Positions 1-11,969 of a stretch of DNA of 64,000 bases are shown piece after piece (the stretch's first letter is position 1; every line of letters starts with the position of its first letter). Origin of the DNA: Tubiluchus corallicola (taxonomy: Eukaryota; Priapulida; Priapulimorpha; Priapulimorphida; Tubiluchidae); contig JAQGDQ010000052.1 in the NCBI GenBank assembly GCA_030141605.1, forward strand, positions 184,001 to 248,000. Direction: 5' to 3'. Both the position numbers and the translations under genes were made by a program. The notes under the pieces were generated by a model. That model was not told the origin of the DNA. It was given only the letters and a program-made list of their open reading frames with translations, and did not search any database.

Positions 1-1304
1 ACACAAAAAAGAGACAGAGGTGGGGGCAACTAGGCTGACGGAACTGGCGAGGGACAAATTATCACAGGAGTGAGAGAAAGAAAAGCTCTAGAATGCAGAA
101 ACTTCAAACAGGTGTTGTATAGAAGTGCAATAATAGTAAAAATTAAATGATCTCTTACTTGTTGACGTTTACTGATTCTGATTCTGATTGCTCTGATTCT
201 GCTGTCTGGTCACTACTAAGTCTAAACTGACTTTCCAAAGGTTTTGCGACTCCTTTACATATGACATGTCTATCACTTTGACTTACATTGCTCTAATTAG
301 GTCTATATGTGCACTACTTGTAGACAAATGACGACTACTTACTTGCCTTTTGTTAATTACTATCTGTGGTGATAGATTGGGCTTTGATCCCTTTGTACAA
401 TACCAGAGATCCAAATGAGAACAGCTAAAAGTGCCTGTGGTGCAAAACAAATTTCGATGTTCTTGATTGTCTTCGTTCTACATTGAAGGCATGATCAGTT
501 TCACCTTTGTCGTGAAAGAATGTATTGTGTAAACTAATGACAAGTAAGTACAACTACTGTCAACAGTCAACAGTAGCAGACAGCTTTAGCAAGCAGCATT
601 GGCAACAGCAACAGCGTCAATGACAGTTATAACACAAAGCAGGGAGTCCTGTTACCTTTATTTGATTTGGCAATTATCGGGAAGGAGCAACATGTAGAAT
701 TCGAAAGTTAGCATTTGTAAATGAGCAATAAGATCAACTTTGGGTTACAGATTAGGCATAAAATTAATCACTACAAGTTCATGCAAAAACATCTTCTTTT
801 CCTTCCCGTGTTTTCAATTTTTGTTATTCTTTTCTCTGTATTTTCACTCTATACCCCATGTTTTACATTTAATCCCTTTACTCTTTCCCATCTTTACAAT
901 GTATTCTTTATTTTTCTTTCAATTTTGTTCATTTGGGCATTAGCGCAGTAGCTCATCATGGTTGACTGTTTAGTTTTGTCCTTTGCTTTTGACAGCATTT
1001 TTTCATCCGCACTTATATACTCTCTTTCGCCTCTTATGTAAAATTAAAAAATAGCACGCGCCTTTTTGTGTGGGCACTAGTAGAAACTAACTTTAATCCG
1101 AAACACAAAACCCCAAGGCGAAATTTCAGTTTATGTCTATATAGTTTTAAGAAAAAAAACAAAGGCATGCAGCCACCACAGCAGGCAATTGGAAACAGTG
1201 ACACTGCTACCAGTCTGTTGGCTTAATAACTGACTGCTTTTTTCCTCTTCTTTCTCACTAATAATTACATGTGTTTTCATAATTTATAGCCTAGCAATTT
1301 TCAG
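1..1304. other. Upstream intron of FDXR, no exon recognised
   Basis: The next exon (from 1305) starts inside a codon, so at least part of this stretch must be FDXR intron. I could not pick out an earlier FDXR exon. A 76-codon open frame at 721-951 is hydrophobic and low in complexity, resembles nothing I know, and is probably chance. No RNA gene or mobile element was recognised. Confidence 0.5.
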
Positions 1305-2566
1305 GTCTTTACTGCAGTGGCTGGGTTGCAACTGGACCAGTAGGCGTTATCCAGAGTACAATGTCAAGTGGTATTAACACTGGAAAAATGGTTGCAGCTG
1401 ACCTGCAAGGTGATATCGGAAAAATAGTGAAACCTGGCAAAGAAGTTGTATTGTCTTTGTTGAAACAAAAGGGTAAAAAACTGAATGTTTAAAATCTTTG
1501 GCTATACTTATATCTTATTGTTATCTGCTACATTTCAAGGGAAATCGAGGTTAGACTTTACAAAGCTTGTTGGTTCACTTAATCTTATCATTTCATTACC
1601 AGCCTAGCTATGCTTGCCACAGTTTTTAAGTTATTTCTTAACAGTTGAGCTAGTATGGAGAAATACTTAGAGATGCTTGAAAAGTTTGGAGATCAAATTT
1701 AAAGAACTTTTAACAACTTTATGAAAAAGTTCAGTAGGATTACTGAGCAGATGTTTTTATGTTTTGTTGGTGTTTCCAATTATTTAAATATAATCAAAAA
1801 TTTAAATATTTGAAAATGCTATTATACTAAACGTAAAAATTATATTGAAGTAATGCGCAAACAAATTTAAAGGAGTAGTGAGTAATCTTGGGTGGGTGTT
1901 TCAAGGGGGTTATTTTGCAATGAACGATCTGTAAATAACTTGATAGAAATAATTGTAACTATTGAAAATTTGGTAACTCTTTTTATATTTTTATAGTGTG
2001 TAGGTGGCCTGGTCCAAGTGATTTTAGAGTAGTTATTATGTCTGAGACTCTGAGTAAATTTTTGTTCTATGTACACCGATGTAATGATTCCCAAGTGTTT
2101 AAAATTTGGTAGAGCAACTTACACATTACAAATTAGAAAGTGTAAAGAAATTTAGTGAATAGTGTATGACCTTGGATGGGTAGTTCAAGCTGTCGTTTGT
2201 CATACATTGTGTGAATGCTTTCAAAATTGCAAAGAATTATGATGTAAAGTTTGTATATTTTCGTGAGATAGTGAAGAACCATGGTAAGATTTTGTGGAAA
2301 GAACCTGGTAAGGTTGGAACATGGTAAGAACCTGTGAAAATTTAAGTTTTAACATCCATGCTGACAATGTGATACATTGTGACGTAAGTAGGTTATGTTA
2401 TTTTATGTAAAAAGTTTGCACCGTTTTTTTAGGGATACAGACAGTTTCTTTTGATAATTGGAAAAAAGTCGATGCAGTAGAGCAAGCTCGTGGTAAAAAG
2501 AACAACAAACCAAGAGAAAAGATCACTAGTGTACAAGAAATGTTGTCTATAGCTGCTGCAACCTAG
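1305..2566 (+). CDS. FDXR: NADPH:adrenodoxin (ferredoxin) oxidoreductase, C-terminal end, two exons
   Basis: These are the last two exons of mitochondrial ferredoxin reductase, the FAD flavoprotein that passes electrons from NADPH to ferredoxin for Fe-S cluster assembly and mitochondrial P450 reactions. Exon 1305-1472 follows a TTTCAG acceptor and reads GLYCSGWVATGPVGVIQSTM and onward, matching the conserved family tract around YCSGW and GP-GVI. It ends at a GTAAAA donor. Exon 2433-2566 follows a TTTTTTAG acceptor, completes the split Gly codon, and reads through VSFDNWKKVDAVE and KPREK to a stop at 2564-2566. The SF-W-K-D-E...R...KPREK pattern is the usual C-terminal signature of animal FDXR. 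The intron is 960 bp. The N-terminal FAD- and NADP-binding parts lie left of the window. Frame, splice sites and stop all agree. The family call is from memory of family members, not a search. Confidence 0.9.
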
Positions 2567-5500
2567 TTAATACAGTGATTAAAATAGGTGTATTTTTAAA
2601 ATCATTTGTTCCATGCAATTCTGTCAAAACATTGATTGTCTTTTTCAATGTTCTTGTGGTTCACACGGGTTGATCATAGTGTTGCATGAAAACTTGATGG
2701 ATTTTACTGAATGCTGTGGAAAATTTAGTTGAATTAAACCCTTTTAAAATTATTTGCAGTATGTAGTATTTGCAGCCTCAGCTCAATAATTAAAAAAATA
2801 TTTTTTAATTAAATATTTATTTCCATTTTTAATGATAAAACTTTTTAGTTTTCTTAGGTCATAATAGTTATTATGCACAATCATTTATATAATCATGCTT
2901 TTAGTTGTGTTTTTATTTGGGCACAATCACTTGTACATTTCGTCTTATGTAGAGTTTAGCGTGTTTAAGACTGATGACTTGCTTTTGAAGTCTGTACGTA
3001 TGCTTTTACTCAGGAAATTACGTGCCCCGAGGGTTTCCACAGCAGTTTTCATGAAGTCTGTGATTTGTAGAAATAATTACTGCCTTTACCCTGTTGAATT
3101 GCACTTGTTGTTTTTTCTAGTTCTGCATGACTTGGAGTCTCGAAGAACCTGAAAAATTCTGTTTGCCTAGATTAGAATAGTCGCTTGTCGGATGTATCTG
3201 AAGGGGTTGGTTGGTATTTCACAGATTAAAGTAGCAGTGATAGATTGAAGTGCATTCATTGCATGTCAAGCATTTTTGGATGTAAAGGACATCATGACAC
3301 AACAGTTTTTTCGACCTTTGACCATCTGAGGCCTTAAGTAGCTTGAACAAGTCATATATCAGTTATGCTCTTGTGTAATGGACGTTTATTAAAAATGCAT
3401 TAAGTCCAAAATAAGAATTTGGTTTTATAGTTACAAATCAAAATTATGAAGATTTTTATCTAACTGTTAAACCTGTAGATTTGATAAAATTACTTGATGT
3501 TTTCATTAAAGATTATAAAATATCATGTATTGATACAGCTCTGGTTCTTATATAATTGTAATTCTTTTGTTAAGTTTATGCTAGTTTATTTGAATATTTA
3601 ATATTTTATAAGATTTTGTATTTAATATTTTATAAGATTTTGTAAGTATTACTTAGAAATATAATAATTTTATTATAATCAATAATTCAAATTGATTTAA
3701 ATGAAGTTTGTAATTTGAAATGTATTGCTGTGTCTTTTACAAACCTTTTGGCAATTGTCTCTATTGTTTATGGACAGACTTGAAAAGACAGAGCGTTTTG
3801 GGCTGTACAGACTGTAAAGAGTATCAAATAACACGTTATTACCTATAATTGTGAGTGGAGTGGGTAGCTTTACAGTCGCACAAAACTTTGAAGAAAAAAT
3901 AAACCAGCAAGAAACATTAGTAACAATACGAACAACGCATGAAGGAAATCGTTAGGGAGAAATTTAGTTGAACAATATCAGATTTGCTGTTTCTACCTTT
4001 CTACTCAACATGGTCTGTAAGTGGGGTATTTTAACCATTGCAGACAAAGATACAAAAGGCTAAGATGGCTATTTCCACTTTTTTGTCAGATACATTGCCA
4101 TCTCATTCGTAAAAATCCAACTTTTTTTGTCTCACACCGTTAGAGAGTGTAGCTAAGATGTAAGTGTGCTTGTTGGAGTTACTGATGTATTTGTAAGTTG
4201 TGATTAACATTGACGCACACAGGAAAAGCCACACCTATGGGAAATTATTCTATTCATATACAGCCTTAGGGGTGCCCTATCATACTTGCAAGTCCTGTCG
4301 TTTATCCTGAAACCTCGCACACATGTAATTTTAGTTAGTCGAATTTTAATTGCAAGATCTGTGAATGTGTGTGTGGCTTCTCATGGGCTTTAGTTGTTCT
4401 CAGATTATGCAATTAAAATCACCCGATTAGCCCGATTAAAACTGGTACGTGCGCGCAGGAACTTCATTCAAAGCCATAGTAATGGAAATACCATAGTAAA
4501 AATATCATGCAGATTCCGTTTTCAAACATTAGACATGCACGTCTGCCGAAGAAAAGAAAGATGCACAGTAATTCACTATATTATATGAGGGTTTCTGATT
4601 TCCACTGTGTAGAATTTGAGTAAAGCTAATGTTTAGCTCGAGCTGAATCATCTATAATCGCGCCTATTTGCGGTTGTAAGTTGAAACCGTGATCATTTAC
4701 AGGAAATTTTGCGCAAATTCTGTAATTTCAGGCTTCATCCTTCACCTGTTTTTTCGCAAGGTTAGAGGCTGTGTGTTACATTTAGTAGGTGCATATATGT
4801 AAGCCGTAAGTTGAAACAGTTGAAAGCTGAAAACTTAATTAGCAGATTTTAATACAGAAGCTTTTGAGATAAGTTTATTGGATTCTAGTTTGGTACGTAT
4901 GCCTACAGATTAGTACGAATCGGCCTATACGAAAATTAAGTTTTAAAAAAGTTATTCTTTGTTACACTTATTGTAACTCGAAATAAGATGCTGCTCAGTA
5001 AGCTGTAAAAGGAAGTTCGTCAAATACTATATCTATAAAACAGTTCATGTTTTTCCCAGTAGTCGAAGAGAGGTGAGGGTCTTAACGTAGGCGTTTTTGT
5101 AATGAGGCTTTGCCACTTTTGCCCGAAAAATACAGTGCCAACCCGAAAGAAGCGCAGGTCAACTGCGAGCTGAGAATTACCTCACCCCACCCCATGATAA
5201 AAAATGCCTGTATTTCGGACACTTCATTTGGCGGCATGGAGTAATTTCGATATTTCCTTTAACAAAAAATTTATTTTATTTTTATCATCATTTGGTCGGT
5301 GCCAGAAAAAATTGGTGATTGCCCGAAAAAAATGTGTTTGCCCGAATCTGGGGAGGCTGCAGCCCCCCCCCCCCGAAAATTAAAGGGGTCTAGGGGACGT
5401 TGTTCGCTCATAGCTGCTCAGTCGATAATCAGTTACGTTTCACGCTACGTAATTAGTAACCTGCTTAATTAGCTTGGGATGGTCTGGCACAAAAACATCA

Positions 5501-7410
5501 CTTCCCGAACAAGGCTTAGGGGTTCATTTCGCAAAAATTTAGGTCGAACTGTCTTTTGCTTTTCAAGGTACTCGATACGAAAAGTGATTGTCGTGTTCTG
5601 ACGCGTGAAACGTCGCTTGCAAGGCCTCGCGCAGGAGCTCAAATTTTAATTATTCATTGGCATTGCATCAGTTAAATTATATGAAATGCTGCTAGCTATT
5701 ATTATTGTTAGCGGAGACGTCAGAGAGAACCGTGTAAACGTAATTAATCTTTTTCGTTTAGCGTGTTTTGCGTAGATGTCTGTCAGTAGCGTCAGTTACG
5801 AACTTTCACAAGTACAGCATTTGTGAAAAAAACCGTTCCGCGGCGGGGACTAAAAGTCAGCTTTAAATTTAAAGATACACTAACTCAGAAAATTAATTTT
5901 CAATAAATAACTTGTTATCGTCCGTGGCTATATAGGCTTTCGTTATTCATTGATAAGACAGAGGAATTAGATTATAAACTGGTGCCCATTTATTAAAGCC
6001 TTTTAGATCAACTTTTTAGAGCAAGTTTTTATTTGCTTTTATGATATTGTCGTTCTTTTGATTTTTTTCTGGTAATGATAATGGGTGTCCTACAGGAACA
6101 TAGCAATATGCCATATGAAATTTATCTAATGTCTGTCAGACTGCCAGAAATTTATCTAATGTCTGCCTTTTGTTTAGCGTTTACGCTTTATTGGTCTGTC
6201 GTTGAGTTTATTGAGTTGAGCTAACTTAATTAAGACAGTTTTAATTGCTTTTAGTGAAATGAGTCGAAACTAAAACCATCAACAGTAATTGCAACAACTT
6301 AACAACGTGAGCGCCCGCAGTTCATAAAATTATTCTATAAAAATGATTTTTAGTTTTTGGTTGAAAATGGCTTAAACATAATTTTGGCATTAATTTAACG
6401 CTTCAAACAAGCCATCCAGTATTTGACTATGTCTTGTGATTGACGAGATTTCACACCACCAATGAAACATCTTAAGGAAATCGGTGGACTAAGTCGGCTT
6501 CGCTAAAATGAAAATGTGAAAATACAATCACTTCTGCTTTATTTAGCGTTTGTTATTTAGGCATACCTAGATGGCTAGTTATTTGTTAACCGATCCGCTG
6601 CTGACGGTGGTGGCAATGACAGCATCAGTAATGATTATGTAGCGTATGACTGAGGGTGATGTTGTTGGTGATGTTGATTCCTATAGTGTTGCGGACATTA
6701 TCAGCCACACGAGCGATATTAGTGCAGTACAAACTTCTATAAAGCCGGAAAAGCTAATTTCTCTATTATGCGCTAATCGCTTTTATGATTGTTTATGGCT
6801 TCTCCGGGGAAGCTAATTTGGAATGTTCATAACAAGCTAGAGCAGTACTTGTTTGGTTTCATCTTGGATTTACTAGCACGCAAGTGCACGCATCTCACTT
6901 TTGTTAGCGTAAATGGTGAAGACTGTTTACTGTCAAAATTACTTACGTTGTAACTTGTTTCTAGCCTAGAACCCGTAAAAATTGTAGACCCATTCTGTAA
7001 AAATTTCCAGATTGTAGGATAATTATTTAAAATTAATTGATCGTACACGGTGAAAGGTACATTCTGTCGAGATGACACAAGTTTACATATGACATGCTTA
7101 AGGCCATTTCTACAAAAGACGCGCAGCGAAATTCCTCAAAAATGGAATGCATTGTTTTCTATGGCGCATTTCAGACAGTGTCACGGGCCCCTATGTACTT
7201 TTCTCGTGCGGAATTCTGCGGCCTGTTAGCGTCGTTTTTATGAGGAATTTTGCCATTCTGTATAAATGAATCATATTCCATTTTCGTAAGAATAAGACAC
7301 ACACAATAATGTAATTGTAATATATTTCCGAAAGTAGTTAGCAACTATAAAGTTTATTTTGTTCTATTATTGATTAAACGCATTTTGTAATGATACATTA
7401 CATCTTGTAT
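2567..7410. other. Intergenic stretch downstream of FDXR
   Basis: The first part should be the FDXR 3' UTR, but no polyadenylation site stands out: there is no AATAAA close to the stop, and one at 3896-3901 is too far to assign. Open frames at 2895-3152 and 4394-4588 lack recognisable domains. Around 5110-5400 there are several GCCCGAAAA-like short repeats and a run of C at about 5361-5374, which look like repeat debris. Nothing else was identified. Confidence 0.5.
5110..5400. repeat. Degenerate GCCCGAAAA repeats with poly-C tract
   Basis: The phrase TTGCCCGAAAAA recurs with variation near 5117, 5145, 5300, 5318 and 5340. It is followed by a run of about 12 C and then GAAAAT. The same C-run plus GAAAAT occurs near 10015 inside another repeat, so this is probably a decayed interspersed element. 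Its ends cannot be defined. Confidence 0.4.
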
Positions 7411-7421
7411 GTTGGAGAGGT

Positions 7422-8289
7422 GGTGCGCGGTAAAAATGGCACAGGAAAAAAATATTAGACAAAAAATGACAGAAATGGAAAAGTAGGTAAATATGGCACA
7501 TATGTTATTTGATTAGAAAAATTTAACACAAACAAACAGTCAAACACATAACATGTATCTGTATTGGTATTATATAGAATAGCAAATGACTCTTAGAATT
7601 TTTGTTCATCAAAATTAGATTTGTAATCAATAATGCACGAATGTTCCACATAACCTACCGTTTTATCTACCTTTTTGACCATTAATTTTGGCAATGGTAA
7701 TTGACTGACAAATATACCTGTATTTACGTACCAAGTCACCTTCTAAGGCTATACACATTAATAAGCAAACGTTATTGACAGCGTTACACAATTTTACAAG
7801 CGAGAGTTTCACGAATTGAACCTGGAACTAACTTGTTTATCCAGGTGTAGGTAACAAAAAAAGAAGTACTAAACACTCCCTTTGAGTTTGACTCTTCCAC
7901 GAAGTGCTTCACGAATGTTTTTTGTACGTAGTGTTCGATCAAGTTTTGCGAAAAAAGAACCGGTGAAAAGATTTCCATTTTCGCACCTTATACCCGCCTA
8001 GTTTCATAAAAGTTTCTTGGAAATTCATTAGATAGTTTTTGCATAATGTGGTTACTGCTATAACAGACAAAAAACAACCAAACAAACAGACAAACATGAC
8101 AACTACTACTTTGGCAGAGGTAAAAATAACTAAAATAACCCTAACCCTAAAAACATATTTTACTAAGTGTGCCATTTTTTCCTGTGCCATTTTTACCTAC
8201 TTTTCCATTTGAACCATTTTTCCTGTGCCGTTTTTACCTATGCCATTTTTCCTGTGTCACTTTTACCTGTGCAATTTTTACCTACATTC
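7422..8289 (+). mobile_element. Foldback-like element, GTGCC family, copy A
   Basis: The left end reads GGTGCGCGGTAAAAATGGCA and opens an array of degenerate monomers (AAAATGGCACAGGAAAA type) to about 7505. The right part, from 8167, is the same array on the opposite strand (TGTGCCATTTTTACC type) and ends CCTACATTC. The interior, about 7510-8160, is shared with copies at 11177-11960, 17841-19681 and 34343-35263. Flanks carry GTTGGAGAGGT on the left (7411-7421) and GTTGGAGGT on the right (8290-8298), a likely 9-bp target duplication with a 2-base change. Open frames inside (7784-7978, 7939-8190, both minus strand) are not conserved in length between copies and are probably not genes. Confidence 0.75.
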
Positions 8290-8322
8290 GTTGGAGGTAG
8301 TTTGTTGTTGTGCGTTTCAAAC

Positions 8323-8640
8323 GAATGTAAGAAAGTTTGGTACAGGGAAGTTTGGTGCTAGGAATTTTTGGTACGCAGTAATTTGGTGTTGGTAAATTTG
8401 TTAATATCATCTTAAGTTACAAGGAATTTTTGGTACTAGGAAAATGTAGTACGGGTAATGTTTGGTACGAGGAAAATTTGGTACTAAACGAAAAACAGAG
8501 CATTTATATATGTCAGTATAAAATAAGAAGTTTATTCAGTAGGGAAATATGTTATTAGGAAATTAAAAAGTTCATACGTTATACTTTTTCGAGTTTTACT
8601 CTAATTTTAAAATAAAATTTCTAGATCAAACAGTTACGTA
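8323..8640 (-). mobile_element. Foldback-like element, GTACC family, truncated copy
   Basis: Starts GAATGTAAGAAAGTTTGGTA and carries about ten degenerate TTTGGTAC monomers to 8490. The following bases, including AAGTTTATTCAGTAGGGA near 8530, match the reverse complement of the interior of the GTACC element at 17979-18734 (about 18395-18430). No facing array was seen downstream, so this copy is half an element or was deleted. It is immediately preceded by GTTTCAAAC. Confidence 0.6.
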
Positions 8641-9902
8641 ATGTATAACAGTTTAGCTGTTTACTGAATTACTACACTGTGAGAAACAATTAAACAATAA
8701 AATAATTCTCAATTGCCTGTTTTTAGCAAGCCAACTGCCTACCTGCCTGTCTGGACACGTCTGTCTGTATTTTAATGATTACTATATTGACAATGGCACA
8801 GGTACATTTTATTGCTTTTTAAACAAGCACTCGGCCAAGCAAAAGTAAAAATAGTACTGCACCAATAACTGCTACTAACGTTTGCGCTTTACACAGTCTT
8901 GCCAAATTTGGAAAGTGAGCATTATTTATTCCCACTAGCCAAGCCCCGTAAAAGATTTTGCTTGAAATCGGAACTGCATTTAAATCATTGGAATTATCAA
9001 AATAGCCTCAAATGTGCCACATAGGGTAGTGCTAGCAGTAACCACTGTATGCAGTAGTAATCACTGGCATTCTCGCCGTTAATTATACTAGTCTTTTTAA
9101 AAATGGTGGTTTTATTGTGGTTTTTATAAACTTGATTTTATATAATTTTATAATACTTCAACTTTATTTATTTGTTAGTGCACTCATGTAAATATCCTTG
9201 TAACCTATCAACTGTGTTTTGCAAATGTTTACTTCCATTTTTATAAATGTAGAAATCGTCAAATACATTTCCACGAAAATCGTTTGTAAATGTTTTTTAA
9301 TTTGTGGTAAAATAAGGCCAATTTTTATAATCTTATTTATATAATATCGAAATTGTAGAAAAATTACTGCAGCGTGCTGTCATCTGTTGCTAGTCTGAGA
9401 AGTGCTGTGCTAGTTGGGCCACTTGTAAAAGCACACAAGTAGCCGCAAGGATTTCTATGAGTGGAACTGAGGCACTTAAGTCATGCAAATTAGACGTCTT
9501 TCACTGTAACAGGAAGTTTTGACCGTTTTGACGACATTAGAACGTCCAATAAACGAACATCAAGTGCCATTTTGAAGTTTAGAATTTTCATCGTTTTTTT
9601 GCGTCTTGCCAATTGTTAAATTTGCCGGGTAAACTTTTGTAAAATCTCCAAGAAGCAATGACACAGGCGTCCTTATGTCATTCGACTCATTCCTATGTAT
9701 AATATAATGGTCTATGTATAATATGTTAACACATATAATGACTATGTATTTTTACTTCATAATAACCCAAATACACAAATTATAAATTACAGTACTGAAC
9801 AAATTAACTTCTAAAAGGTTTAACTTAAATCACTCACGTTTAGCCACCGATGTTCAATCACGCCAATTTGAACTTCGACAGGTTTCTCTGTGCATTTTCA
9901 AT
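8641..9902. other. Intergenic, nothing recognised
   Basis: AT-rich sequence without a convincing open frame, RNA gene or repeat that I could match elsewhere in the window. Confidence 0.4.
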
Positions 9903-10077
9903 TACAGTGATACCTCGAGACACAAAATTAATTCGTTCCGGAGGGGCTTTCGTATCTTAGAATTTTCGTATTATGAGACAAGATTTACCCTATAAATGGC
10001 GTAATTCGTCCTAGACCCCCCCCCGAAAATAGTCGTATAAAATGTAAATATTGCACCCACCCGAAAGAAATATGTTC
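9903..10077 (+). mobile_element. Short element with CAGTGATACCTCGAG end, copy 1
   Basis: The outer end TACAGTGATACCTCGAGA is followed by a self-complementary tract alternating TTCGTATC-like and GATACGAA-like words, then AATGGCGTAATTCGT, a C-run and CACCCACCCGAAAG. The whole stretch is present in reverse orientation at 17347-17518. Short elements beginning CAGTGATACCTCG with internal hairpins are common DNA-transposon derivatives in animals. The superfamily is not assigned here. Confidence 0.7.
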
Positions 10078-10424
10078 GTTAATGGCCGATCGTCGAAGGG
10101 TTTCGCTCATACTCCCTTGTGATAGCATTTAAACGCATGCCACTTTCATATTTATCTGTTTCAAGCTTTGTTTCCATCGACATCATCGCTGAATGGATTG
10201 AATGCGTTCACGTGAGGTTTTTCTTCTTCAATCCTAAAAGCGAAATTAAAGGACAAACAAAGTAATCATTTGATAATCGATTACTGAGCTATGTAATCAA
10301 TATTTGACATTTTTCATCCAGTAATCGAATGCTTTACAGCTGACTCCTGGAACTAGAGTATAGCAAAGCGGAGTAGAGTAAAGTTGCAGCACAAATGTAA
10401 CAGAACTAAACGGATGAGATCGGA

Positions 10425-10615
10425 TGTCATGCAGAACAGAACCAAACAGAACAGCACTGTAAATAAAGAACAGAATAGCACAAGGGTATAAAGAACAGAA
10501 TAAAATAGAACTGAACAGAACAAAATGGTGCAAAACGTAATAGAAGAGAACAAGCAAAAGAATAAAAAAATCAGATTAGAAAAGCACAGAATGAAATAGA
10601 CGAGCTGAAGAGTTT
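10425..10615. repeat. Degenerate AGAACAGAA-type short tandem array
   Basis: The word GAACAGAA or AGAACAGAA recurs roughly every 15-20 bases with AT-rich linkers. The array resembles the foldback-type arrays in monomer length, but I found no facing copy of it in this window. Minus-strand open frames over it (10297-10557, 10353-10553) are products of the repeat. Confidence 0.5.
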
Positions 10616-11176
10616 TATAATTTTCATGGTAACTGTTACTTGACTCCTACTGTACAGTCATATCGCAAGAGATAAATTTCACCAAAAATGATCAATACAA
10701 GCAGTAGGTGTATAGTAAAAAATATTTCACATAATTTTCTTGTATCCAAACTTGCGCGTCTAGTGCTACTTCTAGCTCCTTAGTGCTCTTGCTGCTCTTA
10801 ATGTACTGTTGAGGCTGAGCACTGCTGTTGTTACAGACATTGTAGCTGTCACACTTACATTGCTGTATTGCACTAATTGTGGCTCTGGTTTATTACATTA
10901 TTTGCTGTAGGCTACAAGTGTACAGCTATCATATTGCTAGGTAGGTAGGCAGCCAGATTTACACATACTGTAATTAAAAAGCTGCAAACAGACGGAAGAG
11001 AGGTGCAGATAGAAGAATAATAGAAGTTCAAACAGATAGCTAGATATATTGGTATACAGGCTGATAGGTAGGCACATATACCGATGAAGAGAATGAACAC
11101 GTGGAAGGTTGCTGGATATATGGAAGGACTGATCAACATATGTAGGTAAACAGAAAGACATAACGTCTGGGGTTCA

Positions 11177-11960
11177 AATGTAGGTAAAATTAGCACAGGT
11201 AAAAATGGCACAGGAAAAATGGCACGGTAAAAATGGCACAAATGGAAAAGTGGGTAAACTGGCACAGGAAAAATGTTTCGGGTTAGGGTTACAGTGGTGT
11301 ATAATTATTTGAGTTATTTTTGCTTCTGCCAAGGAAGTTATGCTTTAACAAAGTCTGTTTGTTTGTTTGTCTGCTTGATGGTACTTTTTGTCTATTACGG
11401 CAGTAAGCCTATTACGCAAGAACTATCCAACAGATTTCCAAGAAACTTTGTGAAGAGAAGTGGGCATAGACTATAAAGTGCCTAAATGGGAATCCTTTCA
11501 TCGGTTCTTTTTTCGCAGAACTTAACCGAACACCACGTACAAAAAACGTCCGTGAAGCACTTCATGGGGGTGCCAGAGGGTGTTTAGTACTTCTCTTTTG
11601 TTATCTCCACCAGGATACACGACTGCGAGTTAGTTCCAAGTTCCATTTCGCTTGTATAACTGTGTAACGCAGTCTATAACTTTTGTGGAACATTTGTGCA
11701 TTATTGATTATAAATTTAATGAACAAATATTTTGCGAGTCTGTTGCTAGTCTATATAACACCAATACATGTACATTTTTGTATGTTTTGTGTTAATTTTT
11801 TTCAGTCAAACGAATAAGATCAGAATTGTTCGCCTTCGGCACAAATCTGCTTCCTACTAAGCGCATTCTAGTTTTATTATAAAGATCAATTTCATCCAAA
11901 ATAACATTGTGTGCCATTTTTCCTACTTTTCCATTTGTGCCATTTTTACCGCGCACCCTA
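11177..11960 (-). mobile_element. Foldback-like element, GTGCC family, copy B (inverted)
   Basis: In this orientation the AATGTAGGTAAAA end is on the left, followed by forward GGCACAGG monomers to about 11275. The right array (about 11909-11957) ends TTTTTACCGCGCACC. The interior read on the minus strand is colinear with copies A, C and D, including an AATAAAACTAGAATG segment near 11860 and the GTTTGTTTGTTTGTCTG tract near 11360. Flanks give the direct repeat GGGTTCA at 11170-11176 and 11961-11967. In element orientation this extends to an 8-of-9 match. Open frames inside are not preserved in other copies. Confidence 0.75.
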
Positions 11961-11969
11961 GGGTTCAGT

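Noticed and set aside
8167-8290. Regularly repeated arrays as CRISPR
   Set aside because: Animal nuclear DNA, degenerate repeats, no constant repeat with unique spacers.
8167-8361. Open frame rich in CHF and CAIF repeats, and similar frames at 17775-18139, 19516-19783, 23402-23738, 30042-30239 and 37894-38431
   Set aside because: They are translations of the degenerate short-monomer arrays. Monomers near 15 bp keep frames open by chance, and sequence varies freely between copies.
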